Of a stretch of 59,203 bases of DNA, positions 7,727-21,517 are shown piece after piece (within the stretch, counting starts at the first letter, position 1; each line of letters begins with the position of its first letter). The position numbers and the translations under genes were made by a program. Origin of the DNA: Planctomycetota bacterium. GTDB taxonomy: Bacteria; Planctomycetota; MHYJ01; JACPRB01. The notes beneath the pieces were generated by a model that worked only from the letters and a program-made list of their open reading frames with translations, made no database searches and was not told the origin of the DNA. The stretch covers positions 1 through 59,203 of the forward strand of contig DATLZA010000175.1 of NCBI GenBank assembly GCA_035574235.1, written 5' to 3'.

Positions 7727-8707
7727 ATGAAAGCCTTTACCTATCACAGCCCCACGAGCGAGCAGGCGGCCGTGAAGCTCCTGGGCGCCGGGGCGGTTCC
7801 GCTGGCCGGCGGCTCGAGTCTGCTGAATCTTCTGAAGGAGCGCGTGCTGGAGCCCGAGCGGGTGGTCAACCTCAAGGCGATCGCGGGGCTGGCCCGGATC
7901 GAGCCGGCGGGCGAGGGCCTGCGGATCGGGGCCAACGTGACGCTCGCGACGCTCCTCGAGAGCGCGGAGGTTCGGCGGGCCTATCCGGCGCTCGTCCAGG
8001 CGGCCGAGACCGTGGGCACGCCGCAGATCCGCAACGTGGCGACGGTCGGCGGGAATCTGTGCGCGCCGCCGGCCTGCTGGTACTACGTGCACGAGGGATT
8101 CCCCTGTCCGCGGAAGGGCGCGGCGCAGGCCTGTCCCGCCAAGGCCGGCGAGAACGAGTATCACGCCATTTTCGCGACCGACGGGCCGTGCGTCGCGGTG
8201 CACGCCTCGAGCCTGGCGCCGGCGCTGGTGGCCCTGGGAGCGCGGGTGCGGATCGCGGGGCCGGGAGGGGCGCGCGAACTCGAGATCGAGAAATTCTTCC
8301 GACTTCCCAAGGCGGGAGAGCACCGGGAAAACGTCTTGGCGGCCGACGAGATCGTGACGCACGTCGCGCTGGGGCCGGCGCGGCCCCGGAGCGCCACGTA
8401 CGTGGTGCTTCACAAGGAATCCCACGACTGGCCGGTGGGGCTGGCGTCGGTGAGCCTGGAGATGGAGGGCGACGCGGTGCGGGCCGCCCGGGTGTGCCTG
8501 GGGGCGGTGGCGCCGGTGCCCTGGCGCGCGGCGGGAGCGGAGGCGGCGCTCGCCGGCAAGAAGGTGACGGCCGAGGTCGCCGCGCAGGCCGCGGAGGCGG
8601 CGGTGGCGGGGGCGGCGCCCCTGGCCCAGAACGCGTACAAGGTCGGGATCGCGCGGGCCGCGGTGCGGCGGGCGATCCTCCTGGCGGCCACGGGCAAGTG
8701 GATGTAG
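7727..8707 (+). CDS. paoB: FAD-binding subunit with extra 4Fe-4S loop, PaoB-type
   Basis: This 326-aa subunit carries FAD between the 2Fe-2S clusters and the external acceptor. The FAD motifs PLAGGSSLL near residue 25 and ATVGGNLCAP near residue 110 are present. Right after the second, Cys112, Cys117, Cys127, Cys136 and Cys155 lie in an inserted loop containing GENEYHAIF. Such a loop binds a 4Fe-4S cluster in PaoB and in 4-hydroxybenzoyl-CoA reductase beta subunits and is absent from ordinary xanthine dehydrogenases. This supports the PaoABC assignment. ATG 7727 follows the paoC-like stop by 11 nt with a GGGAG site. Confidence 0.88.
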   Translation: MKAFTYHSPTSEQAAVKLLGAGAVPLAGGSSLLNLLKERVLEPERVVNLKAIAGLARIEPAGEGLRIGANVTLATLLESAEVRRAYPALVQAAETVGTPQIRNVATVGGNLCAPPACWYYVHEGFPCPRKGAAQACPAKAGENEYHAIFATDGPCVAVHASSLAPALVALGARVRIAGPGGARELEIEKFFRLPKAGEHRENVLAADEIVTHVALGPARPRSATYVVLHKESHDWPVGLASVSLEMEGDAVRAARVCLGAVAPVPWRAAGAEAALAGKKVTAEVAAQAAEAAVAGAAPLAQNAYKVGIARAAVRRAILLAATGKWM

Positions 8708-8718
8708 GAGGGGCGGAC

Positions 8719-8964
8719 ATGCCGAACGAGACGAACCGGTGGTGCCTTCACCTGCGGTGCAAGGAGATGTATTACTCCTCGCCGGCGGAGCCGCCCTCCG
8801 AGCGCGAGCAGGAGGAACGGCGCCTCTACGGCGAATGGGACAACCGCTCCTACTGGTGCCACTGCACCCAGACGGGCGTGGGGCCGGACGATCGGCTGGT
8901 GAGCCGATCGGAGTGCAGCCGGCCGGATCGAAAGTGCTACCGGGGGCTGGAACACCTGGCGTGA
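8719..8964 (+). CDS. Small Cys-rich protein at the end of the oxidoreductase operon
   Basis: The 81-aa soluble protein starts 11 nt after the FAD subunit behind a GGAGGGG ribosome-binding site, so it belongs to the operon. Six cysteines (WCLHLRC, then WCHC, SEC and KC) and several Tyr/Trp suggest a small metal-binding or structural domain. I recognise no family. It may be a redox partner or assembly factor for the exported enzyme, by position only. Confidence 0.6.
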   Translation: MPNETNRWCLHLRCKEMYYSSPAEPPSEREQEERRLYGEWDNRSYWCHCTQTGVGPDDRLVSRSECSRPDRKCYRGLEHLA

Positions 8965-9050
8965 GACCGGCGCGGGTTCCGCCCGGGACCTTGATTCGCG
9001 CGCGGGCGGAGCGGAAAATGGAAGCGTTGATCGGTACGGAGGGAACGACC

Positions 9051-9710
9051 ATGCGGTTTCTCGGAGCGATTCTGGCGCTCGGGCTGGCCTCGGCGGCGCC
9101 GGCGGCTTCGGACGGCGCGCCGTCGGTCCGGGGCCTTTACGTCGAGGCGCGCAGCTGCGACGTCTGGACGGGCCCGTGCTTCTCGAACTCGGAATTCAAC
9201 GTCGTGGGCAACCTCGCCGTGGTGGGCTGGACGGTGACGGAAGGGGTGTGGGACGGCGTCCGGCTGGACGGCCGTTCGGTGGTGGCCGTGATCGAGGCGG
9301 AGGGGACGCTCATGACGACGGTGGAGGGCCGCACGCGGGCGGGCCTCTATGTGGACGCGGGGGCCACGTCGGAGCAGGCGCGGGCGCTCGAGGCGATGGC
9401 GCGGGCGCTGGCGCCGGGGCATCTCGGGCGGATCGTGCGGGTGGAGCGCCGGCCCATCTCGATCCGTGTGGAGGGCGCGGAGGCCACGCTCTCGGTCGGC
9501 CGCGACGAGGCGGTGGTCCGCACGGGGCCGCTGGGACATTGCGACGCCGTCTGCGGCAACGAGCAGCAGGCGTACGCTCCGATCGGCGCCGGCGCGCGGG
9601 TGCTCTGCGCGAAGGCCCTGGAGCACGCGTATCGGGGCACGGTGATCGAGGACCGCAGCTGGAGCTATCCGAACCGGCGCAGCGCCATGGTGGGGAGCTT
9701 CGAGCGGTAG
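9051..9710 (+). CDS. Exported DUF1326 domain protein
   Basis: The 219-aa protein starts with a signal peptide (MRFLGAILALGLASAAPAAS). The mature N-terminus RGLYVEARSCDVWTGPCF is typical of DUF1326, a domain of unknown function common in Planctomycetota, Acidobacteria and actinomycetes. The rest is beta-rich, with Cys pairs near residues 164-168. I chose ATG 9051, with GGAGGG 8 nt upstream, over an in-frame ATG at 9018, because only 9051 puts the signal peptide at the N-terminus. It may be co-transcribed with the following gene. Confidence 0.72.
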   Translation: MRFLGAILALGLASAAPAASDGAPSVRGLYVEARSCDVWTGPCFSNSEFNVVGNLAVVGWTVTEGVWDGVRLDGRSVVAVIEAEGTLMTTVEGRTRAGLYVDAGATSEQARALEAMARALAPGHLGRIVRVERRPISIRVEGAEATLSVGRDEAVVRTGPLGHCDAVCGNEQQAYAPIGAGARVLCAKALEHAYRGTVIEDRSWSYPNRRSAMVGSFER

Positions 9711-9784
9711 CGGCGCGCGGATTCCGGGGATTTCCGGAGCGGCGGCGTCGTATCTCCTTTCATCGCGAGAAAAGAGGGTCCTTC

Positions 9785-10432
9785 ATGAAGATCCGGACGG
9801 TCGGGGTCTTTCTCGTTCTGACGGCGGCGCCGGGGGAGTATGTGCTGGAGCCGCTGGGGGAGGCGGCGCCGGGGGAACTCGCCGCGGGGGTGCGGGGGGA
9901 ACTGGCGGCTTCGGGCTTCCGGGCGGCCCAGGGGGGCAAGCCGTTCGTGGATCTCTGGCTCCGGAAGGAGGTGCCGCTGGGTCCGGCGCGGGATCTTCTG
10001 GGGGTGCGCTATCCGAAGCTGGAGGACGGGGTGCTTCTGGGGGCGGTGCGGTATCACGCGGAGGGGGCGGATTTCCGGGGGACGAAGATTCCGCCGGGCG
10101 TGTACACGCTTCGCTACATGACGCAGCCGGAGGACGGGGACCATCAGGGGACGGCGGAGAGCCGGGACTTCGCGCTGCTTTTGCCGGCCGGGGAAGACGG
10201 ATCCGCGGCGCGGCTGAAGGCGGAGGAGGCGGTGCGTCTTTCGACCAAGGTGTCGCGCAAGAAGCATCCGGCGGTTCTTTACCTGGCGCCTCGCGAAGGG
10301 GGGGAGGGGGCGGCGCGGCTGGGTCGAGATGAGGAGAAGGGGTGGTGGTTCTTCGAGGTCCGGATTCCGGCCGCGGGGGGAGGGGAGGCGGTGAGGCTGG
10401 GGCTCGTCTTCGTGGGCAAGGCGGCCGAATAG
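9785..10432 (+). CDS. Hypothetical exported protein
   Basis: The 215-aa protein has a short hydrophobic N-terminus (MKIRTVGVFLVLTAAPG) that may be a signal peptide or anchor. The body is beta-rich with the phrase IPPGVYTLRYMTQPEDGDH near residues 100-118. That pattern occurs in uncharacterised exported proteins of soil bacteria. No catalytic motif is visible. It starts 74 nt after the DUF1326 gene and could be co-expressed with it. Confidence 0.55.
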   Translation: MKIRTVGVFLVLTAAPGEYVLEPLGEAAPGELAAGVRGELAASGFRAAQGGKPFVDLWLRKEVPLGPARDLLGVRYPKLEDGVLLGAVRYHAEGADFRGTKIPPGVYTLRYMTQPEDGDHQGTAESRDFALLLPAGEDGSAARLKAEEAVRLSTKVSRKKHPAVLYLAPREGGEGAARLGRDEEKGWWFFEVRIPAAGGGEAVRLGLVFVGKAAE

Positions 10433-10481
10433 CGGGCGCCTCAAGGGGCCGGCGGGGCGTTGCCGATTCTCTTCCTTAAGG

Positions 10482-11180
10482 ATGCTCTATCGCCGGCCGA
10501 TCGTTTACATTCCGCCGTACAGCTACTGCGACCGGGTGTGCGCGCGGTGCGCGATCGACAAGACCCGGTGTCTTCTCTATCAGGTCGAGATGGACGACTA
10601 TCTTCATCGGGTGATCGACGGCGAGGAGGAGCCGGCGCCGGAGGAAGCGGCTCGCCGGATCGTGAGGCGGGCGGAGGCGGCGGCGCGTTCGGTGGAGGAG
10701 CGCGCGCGGGCGCTGGGGGCGGGGCAGGAGATTCCGGCGCGGCGAACGGAGGAGCGGCCGGAGGCCGCCGGTCCGGCGGCCGATCCGCTGCTCGGGCGGG
10801 CGGAGGCGCTCGTGCGGGAGGGGGCGGCGTTCCTGCGGGAGCGAGGAGAGGCGCTCGGGGGGGAGGAGCGGGCGCGGGTGCGGCACGCGCTTTTTCTCGT
10901 GCCCGGGAAGCTGGAGCGGGCGGCGCGTCCGGCGGGGGACGCCTTCGAGGAGGCCGACGCGATTCTTCAGGCGCAGGCGGCGCACCGGGCGCTCGGGGTG
11001 GTGGCGGAGGCAGCGGGGGCGGGGGAGCTTCGGGCGCGGGCGGAGGGGCTCCGGCGCGAGATCGAGGCGCGGTGGCTAATCCGGCCCTCGGAGCTTCTGG
11101 AACCGGTGCGGGACGGCGTCTGGTGGGGTCCGCTCCGGGACGTGACGGGGACGCTGCGTCGCCTGGCGGGCGGGTTCTGA
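10482..11180 (+). CDS. Hypothetical protein with N-terminal four-Cys motif
   Basis: The 232-aa protein opens with YCDRVCARCAIDKTRC, a C-x3-C-x2-C-x6-C arrangement (residues 16-31) that could bind zinc or an iron-sulfur cluster. The rest is a long Ala/Arg/Glu-rich, probably alpha-helical stretch with charged heptads. I do not recognise the family. It lies 68 nt upstream of the AlkD-like gene, which has its own promoter. Confidence 0.55.
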   Translation: MLYRRPIVYIPPYSYCDRVCARCAIDKTRCLLYQVEMDDYLHRVIDGEEEPAPEEAARRIVRRAEAAARSVEERARALGAGQEIPARRTEERPEAAGPAADPLLGRAEALVREGAAFLRERGEALGGEERARVRHALFLVPGKLERAARPAGDAFEEADAILQAQAAHRALGVVAEAAGAGELRARAEGLRREIEARWLIRPSELLEPVRDGVWWGPLRDVTGTLRRLAGGF

Positions 11181-11236
11181 GCCCGTGTGAGGTTTTCTTT
11201 TCCTTCATTTCCGGTCCGATCGGCGGGTCCGTCCGC

Positions 11237-11242
11237 TATAAT
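11237..11242 (+). promoter_or_regulatory. Consensus -10 box directly before the AlkD-like gene
   Basis: A perfect TATAAT ends 6 nt before the TTG start codon at 11249, placing the transcription start at the codon itself. No clear -35 box is seen. This decides the unusual TTG start. Confidence 0.6.
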
Positions 11243-11248
11243 GCAATA

Positions 11249-11974
11249 TTGAAGGCGGACTTCGGACCGGGGGTGGGATTGGCGGGTGCGACGCGGCGGG
11301 AGGTGGAGGAGGTGCGCCGCCGGCTGCGGGAGCGGGCGGATGCGCGCGCGGCGCGGCTTCTGCGGGCGGGCGGGAAGACGCCGCACCGGGTGATCGGGGT
11401 GGTTCCCCCGGCGGTGCGGGAGGTGGCCCGCCAGGTCGCGCGCCGGCACCGGCGGGACGCGGGGCTTTCGGCGCTTTTCGGGGTGGCGCGCGCGCTCTGG
11501 CGGAGTCCCTGGCACGAGGAGCGTTCGGCGGCGATCCACATGCTGGCGGTCCTGTCGCGGCGGCTGGAGGCGCGGCACTGGGGGGAGTTCAAGCGCTGGA
11601 TCGGGCAGGCGCGGACCGCCGAGCACTGCGACGCGATCGCCACGGGGCTTCTCGGGCCGCTCGTCAAGCGGGACCGGAGCTGGTGCCGGGTGCTCAAGCA
11701 TTGGGCGCGGTCGCGCAACCCCTGGGAGCGGCGCGCGGCGGCGGGGGCGGTGTTCCTGCGGGTGCGGCACATGGGGGACGTGGAGGCGGGGCTGGAGATC
11801 TGCGAAGCCCTGATGCGGGACCCGTCCCCCGTGGTACAGGAGGGGGTGGGAGCGCTCCTTCAGGAGGCGCAGGCGGTGGACGCGAGAGCGACGGGAGAGT
11901 TCCTCGAGCGCTGGCGCGCCAAGGCGCGCCCCGAGATCCTGCGCGCGGCCGGGGCGGACCCTACGGACAAATAA
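11249..11974 (+). CDS. alkD: AlkD-like DNA alkylation repair protein
   Basis: AlkD-type glycosylases are HEAT-like repeat proteins that excise bulky or positively charged alkylated bases. The 241-aa protein has the family size. The central section (ALWRSPWHEERSAAIHMLA, then WVKH-type repeats such as KRWIGQARTAEHCDAIATG and W-A-R-S-R-N-P-W-E-R-R-A) matches the family signature. The start is set at TTG 11249, because TATAAT ends 6 nt before it and no Shine-Dalgarno precedes a later ATG or GTG. It is a single gene, probably constitutive. Confidence 0.78.
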   Translation: MKADFGPGVGLAGATRREVEEVRRRLRERADARAARLLRAGGKTPHRVIGVVPPAVREVARQVARRHRRDAGLSALFGVARALWRSPWHEERSAAIHMLAVLSRRLEARHWGEFKRWIGQARTAEHCDAIATGLLGPLVKRDRSWCRVLKHWARSRNPWERRAAAGAVFLRVRHMGDVEAGLEICEALMRDPSPVVQEGVGALLQEAQAVDARATGEFLERWRAKARPEILRAAGADPTDK

Positions 11975-12113
11975 ACGGGGGTGCTGACATGCCCTCCCAA
12001 GGCCCCCTATAGGTTCGGTCCGTAAGTCACATCTATCCCCTTGGACTCGAGTTCCTTCCGGCTAGCTTCCGGCTTTCGTGTCAGCGCATTAGAAAAGTTA
12101 ATCTCGTTTGTTC

Positions 12114-12141
12114 TTGACATTAGATGAATAAATAGTATTCT
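12114..12141 (+). promoter_or_regulatory. Promoter of the lysR-gltBD unit
   Basis: TTGACA (12114-12119), 16 nt, TATTCT (12136-12141), and only 7 nt to the LysR ATG. This is the best sigma-70-type promoter in the window and predicts a leaderless lysR mRNA. The surrounding 80 nt are AT-richer than the neighbourhood. Nothing else was recognised in 11975-12113. Confidence 0.75.
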
Positions 12142-12148
12142 GTCGCGA

Positions 12149-13102
12149 ATGCAGTTTGAGTCGCTCAAGGTGTACTGTGACGTGGCGCGGTACCGGAGCT
12201 TCTCCGAGGCCGCTCAGGCCAACGGCATTTCCCAGTCCGCCGCCAGCCAGATCGTCCTTCAGCTGGAGAAACGGCTGGGCGTGCGGCTTGTGGACCGCTC
12301 GCGGCGGCCGCTCGTTCTGACTGCGGAAGGCAGGGCCTACTACGACGGCTGCAAGCGCCTCGTCGAGGAATACCTCGAGGTCGAAGCCCGGGTGCGGACC
12401 CTGAGCGACCGGTTGGCCTCCCGCATCCGTGTAGCCGCGATTTACTCGGTGGGCCTGCGCGACATGAACCAGTACGTCGAGCGGTTCACCGCGCGGCACC
12501 CCGGGGTCCTCATCGAAATCGACTACCTCCATCCCGACCGGGTCTACGAAGCCGTCCTCGAAGGAACGGCCGATTTCGGGCTGGTTTCCTTTCCCCGCCG
12601 TTCCCGCAAGCTGACGGCGCTTCCGTGGCGCGAGGAGGAGATGGTCCTGGCCTGCGCGCCCGCCCATCCGCTGGCGGGGCGCGCGTCCGTGCGCCCCGGG
12701 GACCTGGCGGGCCAGAAGTACGTGGGTTTCGACCGGGGACTGGCGATCCGGAAGGAAGTGGACCGTTTCCTCCGCGAACACGGCGCGGCCGTGGACGTGG
12801 TCCTCGAGTTCGACAACATCGAAAACATCAAGGATGCCGTGGAGGTCTCCGCCGGCGTGGCGCTTCTGCCGCTGCCGGCCCTCCAGCGTGAAATCCAGGC
12901 CGGGACGCTCGCCGCCGTGCCGCTGGAGGGCGCGCGCTTCGTGCGCCCCCTGGGCATCATCCACCGGCGCAACCCCCGGCCCTCGGTCAACGCCCGCCGC
13001 TTCATCGAGCTGCTCCGCCGGCCCGACGAGCCGGCCGCCGCGCCTCCCGGCGCCGCGGCCCCGCCCGCGGCCCTCGCCGGAGGGGCCTCGAGGGCGTGCT
13101 AG
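12149..13102 (+). CDS. LysR-family transcriptional regulator upstream of gltBD
   Basis: This 317-aa regulator has an N-terminal winged helix-turn-helix (residues about 1-60; SFSEAAQANGISQSAASQ is the recognition region) and a periplasmic-binding-fold effector domain (about 90-300). A Pro/Ala-rich tail is added at the C-terminus. It is transcribed in the same direction as gltB, 41 nt upstream. LysR proteins next to glutamate synthase genes (for example GltC) usually control them in response to 2-oxoglutarate or glutamate, so that role is likely here by analogy. The start lies 7 nt after the -10 box. Confidence 0.85.
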   Translation: MQFESLKVYCDVARYRSFSEAAQANGISQSAASQIVLQLEKRLGVRLVDRSRRPLVLTAEGRAYYDGCKRLVEEYLEVEARVRTLSDRLASRIRVAAIYSVGLRDMNQYVERFTARHPGVLIEIDYLHPDRVYEAVLEGTADFGLVSFPRRSRKLTALPWREEEMVLACAPAHPLAGRASVRPGDLAGQKYVGFDRGLAIRKEVDRFLREHGAAVDVVLEFDNIENIKDAVEVSAGVALLPLPALQREIQAGTLAAVPLEGARFVRPLGIIHRRNPRPSVNARRFIELLRRPDEPAAAPPGAAAPPAALAGGASRAC

Positions 13103-13143
13103 GGCGGTCTTCCGGAAAGGTTTCCAAGTAGGGAGTGGGTCCC

Positions 13144-17748
<4,605 letters not shown>

Positions 17749-17776
17749 GTTCCGCATCGCGAACGAAAGGCGATCC

Positions 17777-19261
17777 ATGGGCAAACCGACCGGCTTTATG
17801 GAGTTCCCGCGGGAGGCCCCGCCGTACCGGCCTCCCGCCGAGCGCGTGGGCGACTGGAAGGAGTTCCACATCCACGTGGAGGAGGAAAAGCTCCGCCGGC
17901 AGGGCGCGCGCTGCATGGACTGCGGCGTCCCCTTCTGCCACACGGGCACGCTCCTGGGGGGCATGGCCTCCGGGTGTCCGATTCACAATCTGATCCCGGA
18001 GTGGAACGACCTGGTCTACCGCGATCGCTGGCGGGAGGCGCTCGACCGGCTTCATAAGACGAACAATTTCCCCGAGTTCACGGGTCGGGTGTGTCCGGCG
18101 CCCTGCGAGGGCTCGTGCGTCCTGGGGATCAACGACAGCCCCGTCACGATCAAGACGATCGAGTGCGCGATCGTGGACAAGGGCTTCGAGATGGGCTGGA
18201 TCCGGCCGGAGCCGCCCGAGCGCCGGACGGGGAAGAAGGTGGCCGTGGTGGGCTCGGGGCCGGCGGGGCTCGCCTGCGCCGCCCAGCTCAACCGGGCGGG
18301 GCACCTCGTGACCGTCTTCGAGCGGGACGACCGCATCGGGGGCCTTCTCATGTACGGCATCCCCAACATGAAGCTCGAGAAGGGGATCGTCGAGCGGCGG
18401 GTCCGCCTCCTGGAGGAGGAGGGGGTGATCTTTAAGACCGGCGTCGAGGTGGGGAAGAACTACCCCGCGGACCGTCTTCTGCGGGAGTTCGACGCCGTGG
18501 TGCTGGCGATCGGGGCGACCAAGCCGCGGGATCTGCCCGTCGAGGGGCGCTCCCTCCGGGGGATCCACTTCGCGATGGAGTTTCTCCTGAAGAACACCAA
18601 GAGCCTCCTCGACAGCGGCCATCGGGACGGGAATTACATCTCCGCCCGGGACAAGGACGTGATCGTGATCGGCGGCGGCGACACGGGGACCGACTGCGTG
18701 GGGACCGCGATGCGCCACGGCTGCCGGTCGCTCGTCCAGTTCGAGATCCTTCCGCGGCCGCCTCTGGAGCGGGCGCCGGACAATCCGTGGCCCCAGTGGC
18801 CGCGGGTGTACAAGCTCGACTACGGCCAGGAGGAGGCGGCGGCGCGCTTCGGCGGCGACCCGCGGGTGTACGCGATCACGACCAAGCGCTTCGTGGGCGA
18901 CGCGGAGGGGCGCGTCCGCGAGGTCCACACGGTGCAGGTCCGATGGGAGAAGGGCCACAACGGCCGTCCCGCGATGGTCGAGATTCCGGGGACCGAGAAG
19001 GTCTGGCCCGCGCAGCTCGTGCTTCTGGCGCTCGGGTTCCTGGGCCCGGAGGAGTTCCTGCTCAAGCAGCTCGGGGTCGCCACGGACGAGCGCTCCAACG
19101 CCAAGGCGGAGTTCGGCTCGTTCGCCACGAGCGTCCCGAAGGTCTTCGCCGCAGGGGACGCGCGGCGGGGACAGTCGCTCGTCGTCTGGGCGATCGCCGA
19201 AGGCCGCCAGTGCGCCCGCGAGGTGGACCGCTACCTCATGGGACGGACCGCGCTGCCCTGA
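17777..19261 (+). CDS. gltD: Glutamate synthase small subunit GltD
   Basis: GltD supplies electrons from NADPH through FAD and two 4Fe-4S clusters to GltB. The 494-aa protein has the N-terminal cluster cysteines (CMDCGVPFC, then CPAPCEGSC). The FAD dinucleotide fold [15 protein letters not shown] is near residue 155, and the NADPH fold [11 protein letters not shown] near residue 296. The C-terminal [20 protein letters not shown] completes the FAD site. It starts 28 nt after gltB in the same operon. The short 12-nt gap at its end converges on the zinc-finger gene read from the other strand; no terminator hairpin is obvious there. Confidence 0.96.
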   Translation: MGKPTGFMEFPREAPPYRPPAERVGDWKEFHIHVEEEKLRRQGARCMDCGVPFCHTGTLLGGMASGCPIHNLIPEWNDLVYRDRWREALDRLHKTNNFPEFTGRVCPAPCEGSCVLGINDSPVTIKTIECAIVDKGFEMGWIRPEPPERRTGKKVAVVGSGPAGLACAAQLNRAGHLVTVFERDDRIGGLLMYGIPNMKLEKGIVERRVRLLEEEGVIFKTGVEVGKNYPADRLLREFDAVVLAIGATKPRDLPVEGRSLRGIHFAMEFLLKNTKSLLDSGHRDGNYISARDKDVIVIGGGDTGTDCVGTAMRHGCRSLVQFEILPRPPLERAPDNPWPQWPRVYKLDYGQEEAAARFGGDPRVYAITTKRFVGDAEGRVREVHTVQVRWEKGHNGRPAMVEIPGTEKVWPAQLVLLALGFLGPEEFLLKQLGVATDERSNAKAEFGSFATSVPKVFAAGDARRGQSLVVWAIAEGRQCAREVDRYLMGRTALP

Positions 19262-19273
19262 GTTGTTCGGGGG

Positions 19274-19663
19274 CTAGCGTTCTTCCTCCTTCAGGCGGCA
19301 GTTCCGGCACTGGCGGGCGTAGGGAATCGCCTCCAGTCGCTCCCGGGCGATGGGGCGCCCGCAGTCTTCGCACCGGCCGTAGGTGCCCTCCCGAAGTCTC
19401 GCCAGAGCCTCGTCGATCTCCCGCAGCTCCCGGGCTTCCTCGGAGCGAAGCTCCAGGGCCAGAGTCTGCTCGAACTGATCCGTTCCGAGGTCCGCCAGGT
19501 GGTTGGGCAGCGTGGAGATCTCCCCCGTCTCCGACGTCGACTCCCGCTCCAGGCGCCCCAGCCGTTCCAGGAGCTCCGTTCGGCGTTCTCGAAGAAGCGC
19601 TTCGAAGCGTTCAAGCTCCTCGGGCGCCAGAACTTCGCGAGGCGAAACCGACAGAACCGCCAT
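19274..19663 (-). CDS. TraR/DksA C4 zinc-finger protein under a sigma-54 promoter
   Basis: The 129-aa protein has a coiled N-terminal part rich in Leu, Glu and Arg and a C-terminal zinc finger C-x2-C (CEDCG) ... C-x2-C (CRNC). This is the arrangement of the DksA/TraR family, which bind RNA polymerase through the secondary channel. The acidic coiled-coil tip residues cannot be judged without a model. A GGGAGGTG ribosome-binding site precedes the ATG. The only promoter seen is of sigma-54 type (19693-19707), with the nitrogen dyad about 120 bp further upstream. This suggests induction under nitrogen limitation, which would be an unusual control for a DksA-like factor. Confidence 0.85.
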   Translation of the reverse strand: MAVLSVSPREVLAPEELERFEALLRERRTELLERLGRLERESTSETGEISTLPNHLADLGTDQFEQTLALELRSEEARELREIDEALARLREGTYGRCEDCGRPIARERLEAIPYARQCRNCRLKEEER

Positions 19664-19692
19664 TTCCCATCACCTCCCGGAAAGGCGCTAAA

Positions 19693-19707
19693 GCAAGTTT
19701 CGCGCCA
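19693..19707 (-). promoter_or_regulatory. Sigma-54 promoter of the TraR/DksA-like gene
   Basis: On the minus strand TGGCGC (19707-19702), five bases and TTGC (19696-19693) followed by T give the invariant GG-N10-GC spacing of -24/-12 promoters. The expected start near 19681 leaves a leader of about 18 nt to the ATG at 19663. Confidence 0.7.
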
Positions 19708-19810
19708 CGGGTGTGATGAGAAGATGTGCATAACACGTTGAATGTAAAAGCGTAAGAATGAAGGCTGCATGGAACCTTCGATGAGGCTGTAAAACGGGCA
19801 GATTGAGGGC

Positions 19811-19840
19811 TTGACATGGCAGGGTACCGAAATGTAGGGT
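19811..19840 (+). promoter_or_regulatory. Sigma-70 promoter of the NifA-like regulator
   Basis: TTGACA (19811-19816), 18 nt and TAGGGT (19835-19840) form a promoter whose spacer and -10 box are overlapped by the left arm of the 42-bp dyad. The expected start is near 19847. Binding to the dyad should interfere with initiation, that is, negative autoregulation. Confidence 0.5.
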
Positions 19841-19866
19841 GTGGCCTCCTTCGGTACGTAACGGTA
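19825..19866. promoter_or_regulatory. Nitrogen-regulon dyad, copy A
   Basis: TACCGAAATGTA (19825-19836) and TACGTAACGGTA (19855-19866) start exactly 30 bp apart. Together they read TACCG-N4-GTA-N18-TAC-N4-CGGTA, a large inverted repeat. It lies about 120 bp upstream of the sigma-54 promoter for the TraR/DksA gene and overlaps the sigma-70 promoter of the NifA-like gene. Copies B and C have the same arrangement. It is probably the binding site of the NifA-like activator. Confidence 0.75.
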
Positions 19867-19901
19867 GGATCCTTCGAGGATCCCTTCCACGAGGTGGGAT
19901 C

Positions 19902-21467
<1,566 letters not shown>

Positions 21468-21504
21468 CGCGGACGTCCTGAAACCGTCTTTCCCTCCCGC
21501 GCTG

Positions 21505-21510
21505 TATACC
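21505..21510 (+). promoter_or_regulatory. -10 box directly before the lipoprotein glycosidase gene
   Basis: TATACC ends 7 nt before ATG 21518; no clear -35 box or Shine-Dalgarno is seen. It is consistent with a leaderless transcript. Confidence 0.4.
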
Positions 21511-21517
21511 CGGAACG

